DNA of 20,564 bases from Rhodobacterales bacterium UBA5972 (lineage in GTDB: Bacteria; Pseudomonadota; Alphaproteobacteria; Rhodobacterales; Rhodobacteraceae): assembly GCA_002430125.1 (NCBI GenBank), contig DJBQ01000122.1, positions 19,488 to 40,051 of the forward strand, written 5' to 3'. The notes beneath the pieces were generated by a model. The model did no database searches. It was given only the letters and a program-made list of their open reading frames with translations, and was not told the origin of the DNA. Shown here piece by piece: positions 14,298 to 20,564 of the stretch. How positions within the stretch are numbered: position 1 is the stretch's first letter; every line of letters begins with the position of its first letter. A program made the translations under genes and the position numbers.

Positions 14298-16596
14298 CGC
14301 GCAGCCCCGTTTGCTGGTCCATAACCGCAAACAAAATCCGTTCTGCGGTGGCAGGAGCATCCAGTGCCACATAACGGCTGCCATCACCACAAGCGGCAAT
14401 CGCATCTGATAGCGCCAGAAACGCCGAGATACCCAGCATGAAAGGTGGTTCCCCCACAGCCTTCGAGCGGTAAATCGTCTTGGCCTGATTTAAGCCCCGT
14501 TCCCATAGGTTCACGTTAAAAATTTCGGGCCGGTCAGAACAGGCCGGGATTTTGTAAGTTGACGGCGCATGCGTCATCAAACGCCCTTTGGCATCCCAGA
14601 CCAATTCTTCGGTTGTCAGCCAACCGGCACCCTGCACGTAACCGCCTTCGACCTGTCCGATATCCAAAGCCGGGTTTAACGACCGGCCCACATCGTGCAG
14701 GATATCGGTACGCAATATACGGTTCTCGCCGGTCAGGGTGTCGATCACAACTTCGGTCACCGCAGCGCCGTAGGCGAAATAATAAAACGGTCGTCCGCGA
14801 CCCTTTTTGCGGTCCCATTCAATATCAGGTGTGGCGTAAAATCCGGTCGAGGACAGTGATATCCGCGCCTGATAAGCCTCGGCCACAACGGTGGCGAAAT
14901 CGAACTCTTTCACGTCAACCGTGATCCGGCCACCTTCGAATACAACCATACTGTCCTTGTCGCCATGCTTGGTTTTGACGAAATTTACCAGCCGGTTGCG
15001 GATTTGGTCACAAGCCGCACGCACCGCCATACCATTCAGATCAGACCCGGACGAGGCTGCTGTAGCCGAAGTGTTCGGCACCTTGCCGGTATCCGTCGCG
15101 GTGATCTTGACCCGGTCCATACCGACGCCAAACGTATCTGCTGCCACCTGAGCCACCTTGGTGAACAGACCCTGGCCCATTTCGGTGCCGCCGTGGTTCA
15201 GTTGGATCGAACCATCGGCATAAACATGCACCAAAGCCCCGGCCTGATTGAGATGTGTCAGCGTAAAGGAAATCCCGAACTTGACGGGCGTAATCGCAAT
15301 GCCCCGCTTCAGGATCGGATTGCGTTCATTGAAGATTTTCACCGCTTCACGCCGGGCGACATAATCCGAGGATTTCAGCAACTCGTCGCTGATCTCGTGG
15401 ATAACGCTGTCGGTCACTTCCATATGGTAAGGCGTCGTTTCGCCGGTCTTGGCGGTGTAAGACTGATAATAATTGATCTTGCGAACGTCGGCCGGATCTT
15501 TGCCAAGCGCATGCGCGATATGGTCCATCACGCGTTCGATCCCGACAACACCCTGCGGCCCGCCAAACCCGCGATAGGCTGTGTTGGACACGGTATTGGT
15601 TTTAAGCCGGTGCGAGACAATCCGCGCATGTGGCAGGTTATAGGCGTTATCGGCATGCAGCATCGCGCGGTCTGCCACCGGAATAGACAAATCTTGCGCC
15701 CATCCGCAGCGGGCGAATTGGGTGAAGGTGACGCCTTCTAGTCGTCCGTCCTCGTCAAAGCCTGCTTGATAATCAATCCGGAATTCATGCCGCTTGCCGG
15801 TGATAATCATATCATCATCCCGGTCATACCGCATTTTGCAGGGTTTGCCGGTCAGTTGTGCTGCAACCGCGCAAGAAACGGCCAAAGCATTGCCCTGACT
15901 TTCTTTGCCGCCAAAACCCCCACCCATTCGGCGGATTTCAACCCGGACCGCATTGAAGGGCACATCCAAAGCCTCGGCCACTTTGTGCTGAATTTCAGTC
16001 GGATGCTGGGTTGACGCATGCACCAGCATATCGCCACCCTCCTGAGGCATAGCAAGCGAGACTTGCCCTTCAAGATAGAAATGTTCCTGCCCGCCCATTT
16101 CAATGCGCCCTTCAACCCGGTGCGCCGCGCGGGCGATTGCCACTTCGGGCGTGCCTTTCAGGAATTGCAACGGTTTTTCAAAGCAGGTGTCTGCAGCAAT
16201 TGCATCATCAAATGACAGAATTGGTTTTTTCTCGCGGTACTGAACTTTGGCCAGACGCGCGGCTTTTCGGGCTGCCAAATGGCTGGTGGCCAGCACCAGA
16301 AACAAGGGCTGGCCTACATAGTGAACACTGCCGTCAGACAGCAAAGGCTCGTCATGCGCGGAAGGCGAGACATCATTTGCGCCCGGCAGATCATCCGCCG
16401 TCAAAACATTCACAACGCCGGGTGCTGCGCGCACAGCGTCAATATTCATTGAAAGGATATGACCATGTGCAATCGTCGACAGACCAAACGCCAGATGCAG
16501 GCAATTGTCCGGTACCGGTATGTCGTCAACATACCGCGCATTGCCCGAAACGTGCATCCAGGCCGCGTCATGCGGCAGTTTCTGGCCGACAGTCAT
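14287..16596 (-). CDS. xdhB: Xanthine dehydrogenase, molybdopterin-binding subunit XdhB
   Basis: Large catalytic subunit that hydroxylates hypoxanthine to xanthine and xanthine to urate at the molybdenum centre, working as an (XdhA-XdhB)2 assembly in the cytoplasm. The length is 769 residues, close to the R. capsulatus protein. Codon positions put the active-site residues at Glu232 (GGGFGGKES) and Arg310 (PVADRAMLH), the same numbers as in R. capsulatus, and the base-catalyst glutamate at about Glu716 (KAVGEPPFMLG). Other cofactor motifs are GGQEHFYLEGQ, NTAYRGFGGPQG and GGTEMGQG. Keeping Glu232 and Arg310 together indicates a true purine-oxidising enzyme rather than an aldehyde oxidase. The ATG overlaps the xdhA stop by 4 nt, and the end overlaps xdhC by 11 nt. 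Confidence 0.95.
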   Translation of the reverse strand: MTVGQKLPHDAAWMHVSGNARYVDDIPVPDNCLHLAFGLSTIAHGHILSMNIDAVRAAPGVVNVLTADDLPGANDVSPSAHDEPLLSDGSVHYVGQPLFLVLATSHLAARKAARLAKVQYREKKPILSFDDAIAADTCFEKPLQFLKGTPEVAIARAAHRVEGRIEMGGQEHFYLEGQVSLAMPQEGGDMLVHASTQHPTEIQHKVAEALDVPFNAVRVEIRRMGGGFGGKESQGNALAVSCAVAAQLTGKPCKMRYDRDDDMIITGKRHEFRIDYQAGFDEDGRLEGVTFTQFARCGWAQDLSIPVADRAMLHADNAYNLPHARIVSHRLKTNTVSNTAYRGFGGPQGVVGIERVMDHIAHALGKDPADVRKINYYQSYTAKTGETTPYHMEVTDSVIHEISDELLKSSDYVARREAVKIFNERNPILKRGIAITPVKFGISFTLTHLNQAGALVHVYADGSIQLNHGGTEMGQGLFTKVAQVAADTFGVGMDRVKITATDTGKVPNTSATAASSGSDLNGMAVRAACDQIRNRLVNFVKTKHGDKDSMVVFEGGRITVDVKEFDFATVVAEAYQARISLSSTGFYATPDIEWDRKKGRGRPFYYFAYGAAVTEVVIDTLTGENRILRTDILHDVGRSLNPALDIGQVEGGYVQGAGWLTTEELVWDAKGRLMTHAPSTYKIPACSDRPEIFNVNLWERGLNQAKTIYRSKAVGEPPFMLGISAFLALSDAIAACGDGSRYVALDAPATAERILFAVMDQQTGLRDGV

Positions 16597-17996
16597 GCGC
16601 GGGCCTCAAGAACGCGGGTGTATTTATTCCCAAGCTGGCTTTCGGTCAGACAGCGCTGCAATAAATTTCTGGCGATGGTCAGGCGATACCTACTTGAGGC
16701 TCGCATGTCGTCGATTGGGGCATAATCGACAGCAAACTTTCGCGCTGCAGCCATAACCACCTGTTCAGTCCATGGATTGCCGATCAAAGCATCTTCGACC
16801 GCTGTGGCCCGCTTTGGCGTGGCCGCCATGCCGCCAAATGCGATACGTGCCGCTGTGACCATCCCATCCTCAACGATGATATTAAAACAGCCGCACACCG
16901 CAGAAATATCCTGATCGAATCGTTTGGATATTTTGTAGCATTTCAACACGTCAGCCTGACGCGGGATCGACACCGCCTCGACAAATTCGCCTTGCGCACG
17001 GTCCTGCTTGCCATAAGCGACGAAATAATCCTCAAGGGGCATATCACGGGTCTTGTCGCCGCGCCGCAAATGCAGCGTGGCACCAAGGGCAATCAGCGCC
17101 GGAGGGCCATCGCCAATGGGCGAGCCATTGGCGATATTCCCACCGATCGTCGCCGCATTACGCACCTGTGTTGACCCATAGCGGCGGATCATTTCCGCGA
17201 AATCCGGGTGATAGCCTGACATCAGATCCAATACTTCGGACATATTAACCGCAGCCCCTATGCGGATCGAGTTGGTCATAACCTCGACTTGCTTCAACTC
17301 TGCAACTCTTCCGGCCAACAACATCTTTGGCAAATCAACCAGCCGCTTGGTCACCCAAAGGCCAACATCCGTAGCGCCGCCAATGATAGTCGCGTCCGGA
17401 TTGGCCAGATACCAAGTGGCGAAATCGTCAAGTCCACGCGGCGCGTATACACCAGGAATATCAAGGGACTCGACATCAGCCAGTACCGACAAGGCCCGGC
17501 GATCCTCAAGCCATTCTGTCCGGGGCTTTTTGGCAGCTGCCTCGGCTGCGCGGATGATCGGCGCGTATCCCGTGCAACGGCATAAATTTCCCGCCAAAAC
17601 ATCGTTGTGATCCCGTCGGCCGTTCTGATGCGCGGCCGTCATCGACATAATGAAACCCGGTGTGCAGAACCCGCATTGACTGCCATGATGATCGACCATA
17701 GCTGCCTGAACCGGATGCGGCGCACCCTTTGGCGACACCAGCCCTTCGACCGTGCGAACTGCCTTGCCGTGCAGTTGCGGTAAAAACAGGATACATGCGT
17801 TCAGCGCCAGATGGCTGACAACGCCGTCTTCCATCGACGACACCATCACTGTGCAGGCCCCGCAATCGCCCTCGTTGCAACCCTCTTTGGTGCCCGTCAT
17901 TTTTCGGGTTTCGCGTAACCATTCAAGCAAAGTGCGGCCCAGGGGTTGCCCCTCTAAGCGCACGGTCTCTCCGTTCAGAAGAAACTCGATTGTCAT
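16593..17996 (-). CDS. xdhA: Xanthine dehydrogenase, iron-sulfur and FAD subunit XdhA
   Basis: Small subunit that passes electrons from the molybdenum centre through two [2Fe-2S] clusters to FAD and then NAD+. The 467 residues match the R. capsulatus subunit in length. The ferredoxin-like cluster has Cys40, Cys45 and Cys48 (GCNEGDCGAC) and Cys68; the second cluster has Cys108 and Cys111 (QCGFC) with Cys139 and Cys141 (LCRC). The FAD domain begins near residue 180 and shows IIGGATDVGLWVTK and ATIGGNIANGSPIGD. All eight cluster cysteines are present. The start ATG at 17996 has only a weak GGCGGA upstream. It follows uraH by 137 bp, a gap that holds an inverted repeat, and overlaps xdhB by 4 nt. 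Confidence 0.95.
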   Translation of the reverse strand: MTIEFLLNGETVRLEGQPLGRTLLEWLRETRKMTGTKEGCNEGDCGACTVMVSSMEDGVVSHLALNACILFLPQLHGKAVRTVEGLVSPKGAPHPVQAAMVDHHGSQCGFCTPGFIMSMTAAHQNGRRDHNDVLAGNLCRCTGYAPIIRAAEAAAKKPRTEWLEDRRALSVLADVESLDIPGVYAPRGLDDFATWYLANPDATIIGGATDVGLWVTKRLVDLPKMLLAGRVAELKQVEVMTNSIRIGAAVNMSEVLDLMSGYHPDFAEMIRRYGSTQVRNAATIGGNIANGSPIGDGPPALIALGATLHLRRGDKTRDMPLEDYFVAYGKQDRAQGEFVEAVSIPRQADVLKCYKISKRFDQDISAVCGCFNIIVEDGMVTAARIAFGGMAATPKRATAVEDALIGNPWTEQVVMAAARKFAVDYAPIDDMRASSRYRLTIARNLLQRCLTESQLGNKYTRVLEARA

Positions 17997-18119
17997 ACCG
18001 AAAATGTCCGCCGCCTTCTCTGCGTTAAGCCTTGTGCGCCCCCGTCCGATGCGACGTAAAACCGGTGCGCGACCTTCCCTGATTTTTCAGAACCCAAGCT
18101 AAGCAGACCAGACCTGATC

Positions 18120-18136
18120 TGACAAGCGCTTTGTCA
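18120..18136. promoter_or_regulatory. Inverted repeat at the end of uraH, candidate operator for xdhA
   Basis: TGACAA and TTGTCA form perfect 6-bp arms around a 5-bp centre; the right arm overlaps the uraH stop codon, 124 bp upstream of the xdhA start. On the minus strand it contains a full TTGACA hexamer (18132-18137), but no good -10 hexamer lies at 16-18 bp. It could be a regulator site for an internal xdhA promoter, or an RNA hairpin between uraH and xdhA. Confidence 0.4.
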
Positions 18137-18484
18137 ACTGCCGCGATATGTCGAATAGGAATAGGGCGATAACAACAAGGGTACATGGTAATGGCTGTCG
18201 TCGCTAATCCCGAATCGAAGCGGGATCTGATCCAGAAATTTTGGATTGGCCAAACAGGGCAAAACCCGGTCCAGATAGGGACCTGCATGGAACACCAACT
18301 CATATGTCCCGGTTTTGAAAGCTTTGCCTTCCAGCAAAGGTGCACTCACCCGCCCGTCAGCATTGGTTGTGAACGACCCGATCTTTTCATGCGTATTGCC
18401 TGAAACCCGAAACAACTCGATTTCCAACCCCTCAGCCGGTCGCCCAAGTGCCGTGTCCAGCACATGCGTTGTCAATTTTCCCAT
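18134..18484 (-). CDS. uraH: 5-hydroxyisourate hydrolase (transthyretin-related protein)
   Basis: Hydrolyses 5-hydroxyisourate, the direct product of urate oxidation, to OHCU (EC 3.5.2.17). The start is ATG at 18484, giving 116 residues, because a perfect AGGAGG (18490-18495) lies 5 nt upstream; the open frame extends to 18586 but the extra part runs through a non-coding repeat. Family signs are the N-terminal [14 protein letters not shown], with His7, Arg45 in DGRVSAP, His98 in [17 protein letters not shown] and the terminal tetrapeptide YRGS, which defines this enzyme against true transthyretin. It lacks a targeting signal and should be cytoplasmic. It is the first gene of the purine operon, upstream of xdhA. 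Confidence 0.95.
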   Translation of the reverse strand: MGKLTTHVLDTALGRPAEGLEIELFRVSGNTHEKIGSFTTNADGRVSAPLLEGKAFKTGTYELVFHAGPYLDRVLPCLANPKFLDQIPLRFGISDDSHYHVPLLLSPYSYSTYRGS

Positions 18485-18547
18485 GTGATCCTCCTGCCAC
18501 CAAATCAACACCAATCTACAAAACTGGCAACCCCCATCATCGTTTGA

Positions 18548-18564
18548 AAAATACTCCCGCCGGA
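18548..18564 (-). repeat. Short Rhodobacterales-type intergenic repeat, copy 2
   Basis: On the minus strand this reads TCCGGCGGGAGTATTTT and matches copy 1 (7653-7669) at 16 of 17 positions. It lies 64 bp upstream of the uraH start, inside what could wrongly be read as an N-terminal extension of uraH. CTCC/GGAG can form a small stem followed by a T-rich tail. Confidence 0.5.
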
Positions 18565-18570
18565 GGCACC

Positions 18571-18591
18571 ATTTTTTGCCCGGCAAAAAAT
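18571..18591. repeat. Perfect 21-bp palindrome with A/T-rich ends
   Basis: ATTTTTTGC and GCAAAAAAT form 9-bp arms around a 3-bp centre. As RNA this would be a hairpin with a T-run on one side on either strand, similar to a two-way terminator, yet it lies between two divergent starts (uraH and dnaE) where no transcript is expected to end. It belongs to a cluster of inverted repeats. Confidence 0.55.
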
Positions 18592-18604
18592 ACCCGGCCC
18601 AACT

Positions 18605-18640
18605 AAGGCGAACAAAGTTCGTCCTTGGGCGGGAGCGCCC
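18605..18640. repeat. Two adjacent hairpin units upstream of dnaE
   Basis: The first unit (18605-18626) pairs AAGGCGAAC with GTTCGTCCTT, with one bulged base and a 3-nt loop. The second (18627-18640) pairs GGGCG with CGCCC around a GGAG loop. They follow the palindrome at 18571-18591 closely, so the region holds three hairpin units in 70 bp. The function is unknown; a dispersed repeat, a small RNA or a transcription insulator are possible. Confidence 0.45.
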
Positions 18641-18643
18641 TGC

Positions 18644-18673
18644 TTGCCAGAGTCGACAAGCCCGCCGTTTTAA
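18644..18673 (+). promoter_or_regulatory. Weak candidate promoter for dnaE
   Basis: TTGCCA (18644-18649) and TTTTAA (18668-18673) are 18 bp apart, about 38 bp before the dnaE start codon. The -35 hexamer is good and the -10 is poor, so this is a tentative call only. Confidence 0.22.
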
Positions 18674-18710
18674 GCTTTCTGACGCTTTCCGGCTGGTCTA
18701 TCCTTACCAT

Positions 18711-20564
18711 ATGTCAAATGCACCCCGATTCATCCATCTCAGAACCCATACCGAGTATTCTCTGCTGGAAGGGGCTGTGCGGGTGAAATCTCTCGCCGGA
18801 CTTTGCGCCAAGCATAAAATGCCAGCGGTCGCGGTCACTGACACCAACAACATGTTCGCTGCTCTTGAATTCTCAATCTATGCGGCAGACGGCGGGGTGC
18901 AGCCGATCATCGGCTGTCAGCTTGATCTGGAATACGAGACCCCCGACCGCCCCGGCGAACGGCACATCCCGCCACGCCCGCTTGTGCTTTTGGCGCAAAC
19001 CGAGGTTGGCTATGGGCATTTGATGAAACTGTCTTCGGCAGCATTCCTTGAGGCCGGCGACGGTGTGCCGCGCGTATCCTTTGACGTGCTTGCCGCGCAT
19101 TGTACGGATGTTATTTGCCTGTCAGGCGGTCCGGGCGGCCCGGTCGGCCAACTGCTGGTGGACGGACAACGCACCAAAGCCGAGGCTCTGATGACGCGCC
19201 TTGCCGCAGTCTTTGGCGACCGGCTTTATGTGGAATTACAGCGTCATCCCGGCATGGATGGCCACAATACCCCAGCCGAACAGACGACCGAACGCGGTTT
19301 TATTGAAATAGCCTATGCGTTGAACCTGCCGCTGGTCGCAACCAATGACGTTTATTTCCCGAAACCCGAAATGTACGCAGCACATGACGCTTTGATCTGC
19401 ATTTCAGATGGGGCTTATGTGGATCAACAAGAACCCCGTCGGCATCTGACGCAACAACACTATTTCAAATCCCAGACAGAAATGGTCGCGCTGTTTGCCG
19501 ACCTGCCAGAAGCGATTGAAAACACGGTTGAAATCGCCCGTAGATGCGCTTTCAAGGTGGCAACTCGCGACCCGATCTTGCCGAAATTTGCGGATAACGA
19601 AGTCGAAGAACTGCGCCGTGCCGCCAACCAGGGCCTTAAGGCCCGACTGGACATTATCCCGCATGCGGTGACGGTTCAGGAATATCAGGCGCGGCTTGAT
19701 TTTGAACTTGGCGTGATCGAGGGTATGGGATTTCCCGGCTACTTCCTGATCGTTGCGGATTTCATTAAATGGGCCAAGGATCAGAATATTCCGGTTGGGC
19801 CGGGGCGCGGTTCCGGCGCTGGTTCGCTGGTTGCCTATGCACTGACCATCACTGATCTTGACCCATTGCGCTACGCGTTGCTGTTCGAACGGTTCCTCAA
19901 CCCCGAACGCGTGTCGATGCCGGATTTTGATATCGACTTTTGCATGGATCGCCGGGAGGAAGTGATCCAGTATGTCCAACAGAAATACGGCCGTGATCGC
20001 GTCGCCCAAATCATCACCTTCGGCGCGCTCTTGTCCAAAGCCGCTGTTCGGGACGTTGGTCGCGTTCTGCAAATGCCCTATGGGCAAGTTGATCGGCTTT
20101 CCAAACTGATCCCGGTCGAGGGGGTCAAACCCGTCAGCATCGAAAAGGCACTGGCGGACGAGCCGCGCCTGCGGGAAGAAGCGAAATCGGAAGAAGTCGT
20201 TGCCCGTATGTTGGATTATGCCGGTCAAGTTGAAGGCTTGTTGCGTAATGCGTCAACCCATGCTGCTGGCGTGGTGATCGGTGACCGGCCTCTGGACGAG
20301 CTTGTGCCGCTTTACAAAGACCCGCGATCCGACATGCCCGCGACGCAGTTTAACATGAAATGGGTTGAACAGGCCGGACTTGTCAAATTCGACTTTCTTG
20401 GGCTGAAAACCCTGACTGTGATCCAGAACGCGCTCGATCTGTTGAAGCAACGCGAAATTGAGATCGACATCGGGCTGATCCCGCTCGATGACGAAAAGAC
20501 CTACGATCTGTACGCATCCGCCAAAACCACCGCGGTGTTTCAGGTGGAAAGCTCGGGCATGATG
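18711..20564 (+). CDS. dnaE: DNA polymerase III subunit alpha (DnaE1), 3'-truncated by window edge
   Basis: Catalytic subunit of the replicative DNA polymerase. From ATG 18711 the frame stays open for 618 codons to the right edge; full-length proteins have about 1,150-1,180 residues, so roughly half is shown. The N-terminal PHP domain begins [15 protein letters not shown] and continues with [16 protein letters not shown]. The palm domain has [14 protein letters not shown] and the catalytic [12 protein letters not shown] with aspartates 405 and 407, matching Asp401 and Asp403 of E. coli. This PDFDIDF form marks the replicative DnaE1; the error-prone DnaE2 usually has PDIDVDF. The start is supported by family alignment although no clear Shine-Dalgarno precedes it. 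It is divergent from the uraH-xdh operon and probably not related to it in function. Confidence 0.95.
   Translation, partial: MSNAPRFIHLRTHTEYSLLEGAVRVKSLAGLCAKHKMPAVAVTDTNNMFAALEFSIYAADGGVQPIIGCQLDLEYETPDRPGERHIPPRPLVLLAQTEVGYGHLMKLSSAAFLEAGDGVPRVSFDVLAAHCTDVICLSGGPGGPVGQLLVDGQRTKAEALMTRLAAVFGDRLYVELQRHPGMDGHNTPAEQTTERGFIEIAYALNLPLVATNDVYFPKPEMYAAHDALICISDGAYVDQQEPRRHLTQQHYFKSQTEMVALFADLPEAIENTVEIARRCAFKVATRDPILPKFADNEVEELRRAANQGLKARLDIIPHAVTVQEYQARLDFELGVIEGMGFPGYFLIVADFIKWAKDQNIPVGPGRGSGAGSLVAYALTITDLDPLRYALLFERFLNPERVSMPDFDIDFCMDRREEVIQYVQQKYGRDRVAQIITFGALLSKAAVRDVGRVLQMPYGQVDRLSKLIPVEGVKPVSIEKALADEPRLREEAKSEEVVARMLDYAGQVEGLLRNASTHAAGVVIGDRPLDELVPLYKDPRSDMPATQFNMKWVEQAGLVKFDFLGLKTLTVIQNALDLLKQREIEIDIGLIPLDDEKTYDLYASAKTTAVFQVESSGMM

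Noticed and set aside
14298..14405. 36-codon N-terminal extension of xdhC
   Set aside because: It overlaps the end of xdhB, and family alignment begins at MGFDLIRLVALTEQ; the extension is an out-of-frame copy of xdhB sequence.
14965..15741. 258-codon plus-strand open frame opposite xdhB
   Set aside because: Antisense shadow of xdhB, which has complete active-site motifs.
18485..18586. 34-codon N-terminal extension of uraH
   Set aside because: A perfect AGGAGG precedes the ATG at 18484, and the extension runs through the intergenic repeat and part of a palindrome.
18571..18591. Calling the 21-bp palindrome a terminator of uraH or dnaE
   Set aside because: Both genes start, rather than end, on either side, so there is no transcript known to end here.
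19404..20228. 274-codon minus-strand open frame opposite dnaE
   Set aside because: Lies across the catalytic region of dnaE and looks like a composition-driven shadow.

Overview
The window looks like an ordinary metabolic stretch of an alphaproteobacterial chromosome, most likely Rhodobacterales (Rhodobacter/Roseobacter group). The evidence is a moderately GC-rich composition, an XdhABC set that matches the Rhodobacter capsulatus enzyme in gene order and in the residue numbers of two active-site residues (E232 and R310 of XdhB), a replicative-type DnaE1, and two copies of a short intergenic motif that I associate with Rhodobacterales. No tRNA, rRNA, transposase, phage gene, CRISPR array or regulator gene was seen. 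Two real genes run off the ends of the window: a permease at the left edge and dnaE at the right edge.

Layout, left to right. (1) 1-3651, minus strand: a polytopic membrane protein of unknown function, then a Tat-exported branched-chain/amide-type ABC binding protein, then a LivH-type permease cut by the left edge. (2) 3652-3810: a divergent control region with an inverted repeat. (3) 3811-6099: agmatine deiminase (plus strand) facing a glycerate kinase (minus strand), with only 6 bp between their stop codons. (4) 6100-6415: non-coding region with a credible glycerate kinase promoter. (5) 6416-7630: a TetA-like MFS exporter. (6) 7687-8619, minus: an aldo/keto reductase. (7) 8682-18484, minus: a compact nine-gene purine operon, read uraH, xdhA, xdhB, xdhC, ABC ATPase, permease, permease, BMP-family binding protein, and closed by a clear intrinsic terminator; the reductase lies just beyond it. 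(8) 18485-18710: a palindrome-rich intergenic region. (9) 18711 to the right edge: dnaE.

How the genes work together. The BMP-type transporter should import a purine base or nucleoside. XdhAB, with XdhC inserting the molybdenum cofactor, oxidises hypoxanthine and xanthine to urate, and UraH hydrolyses 5-hydroxyisourate, the product of urate oxidation. The urate oxidase, OHCU decarboxylase and allantoinase needed to complete the route are not in this window. The glycerate kinase could take up carbon from glyoxylate, the end product of purine breakdown, but this link is inference only.

Nothing here is clearly a new biological system. The items most worth a second look are the membrane protein with a predicted mature N-terminal histidine and intramembrane histidine pairs, the repeat and palindrome cluster before dnaE, and the terminator that directly abuts the ribosome binding site of the reductase gene.
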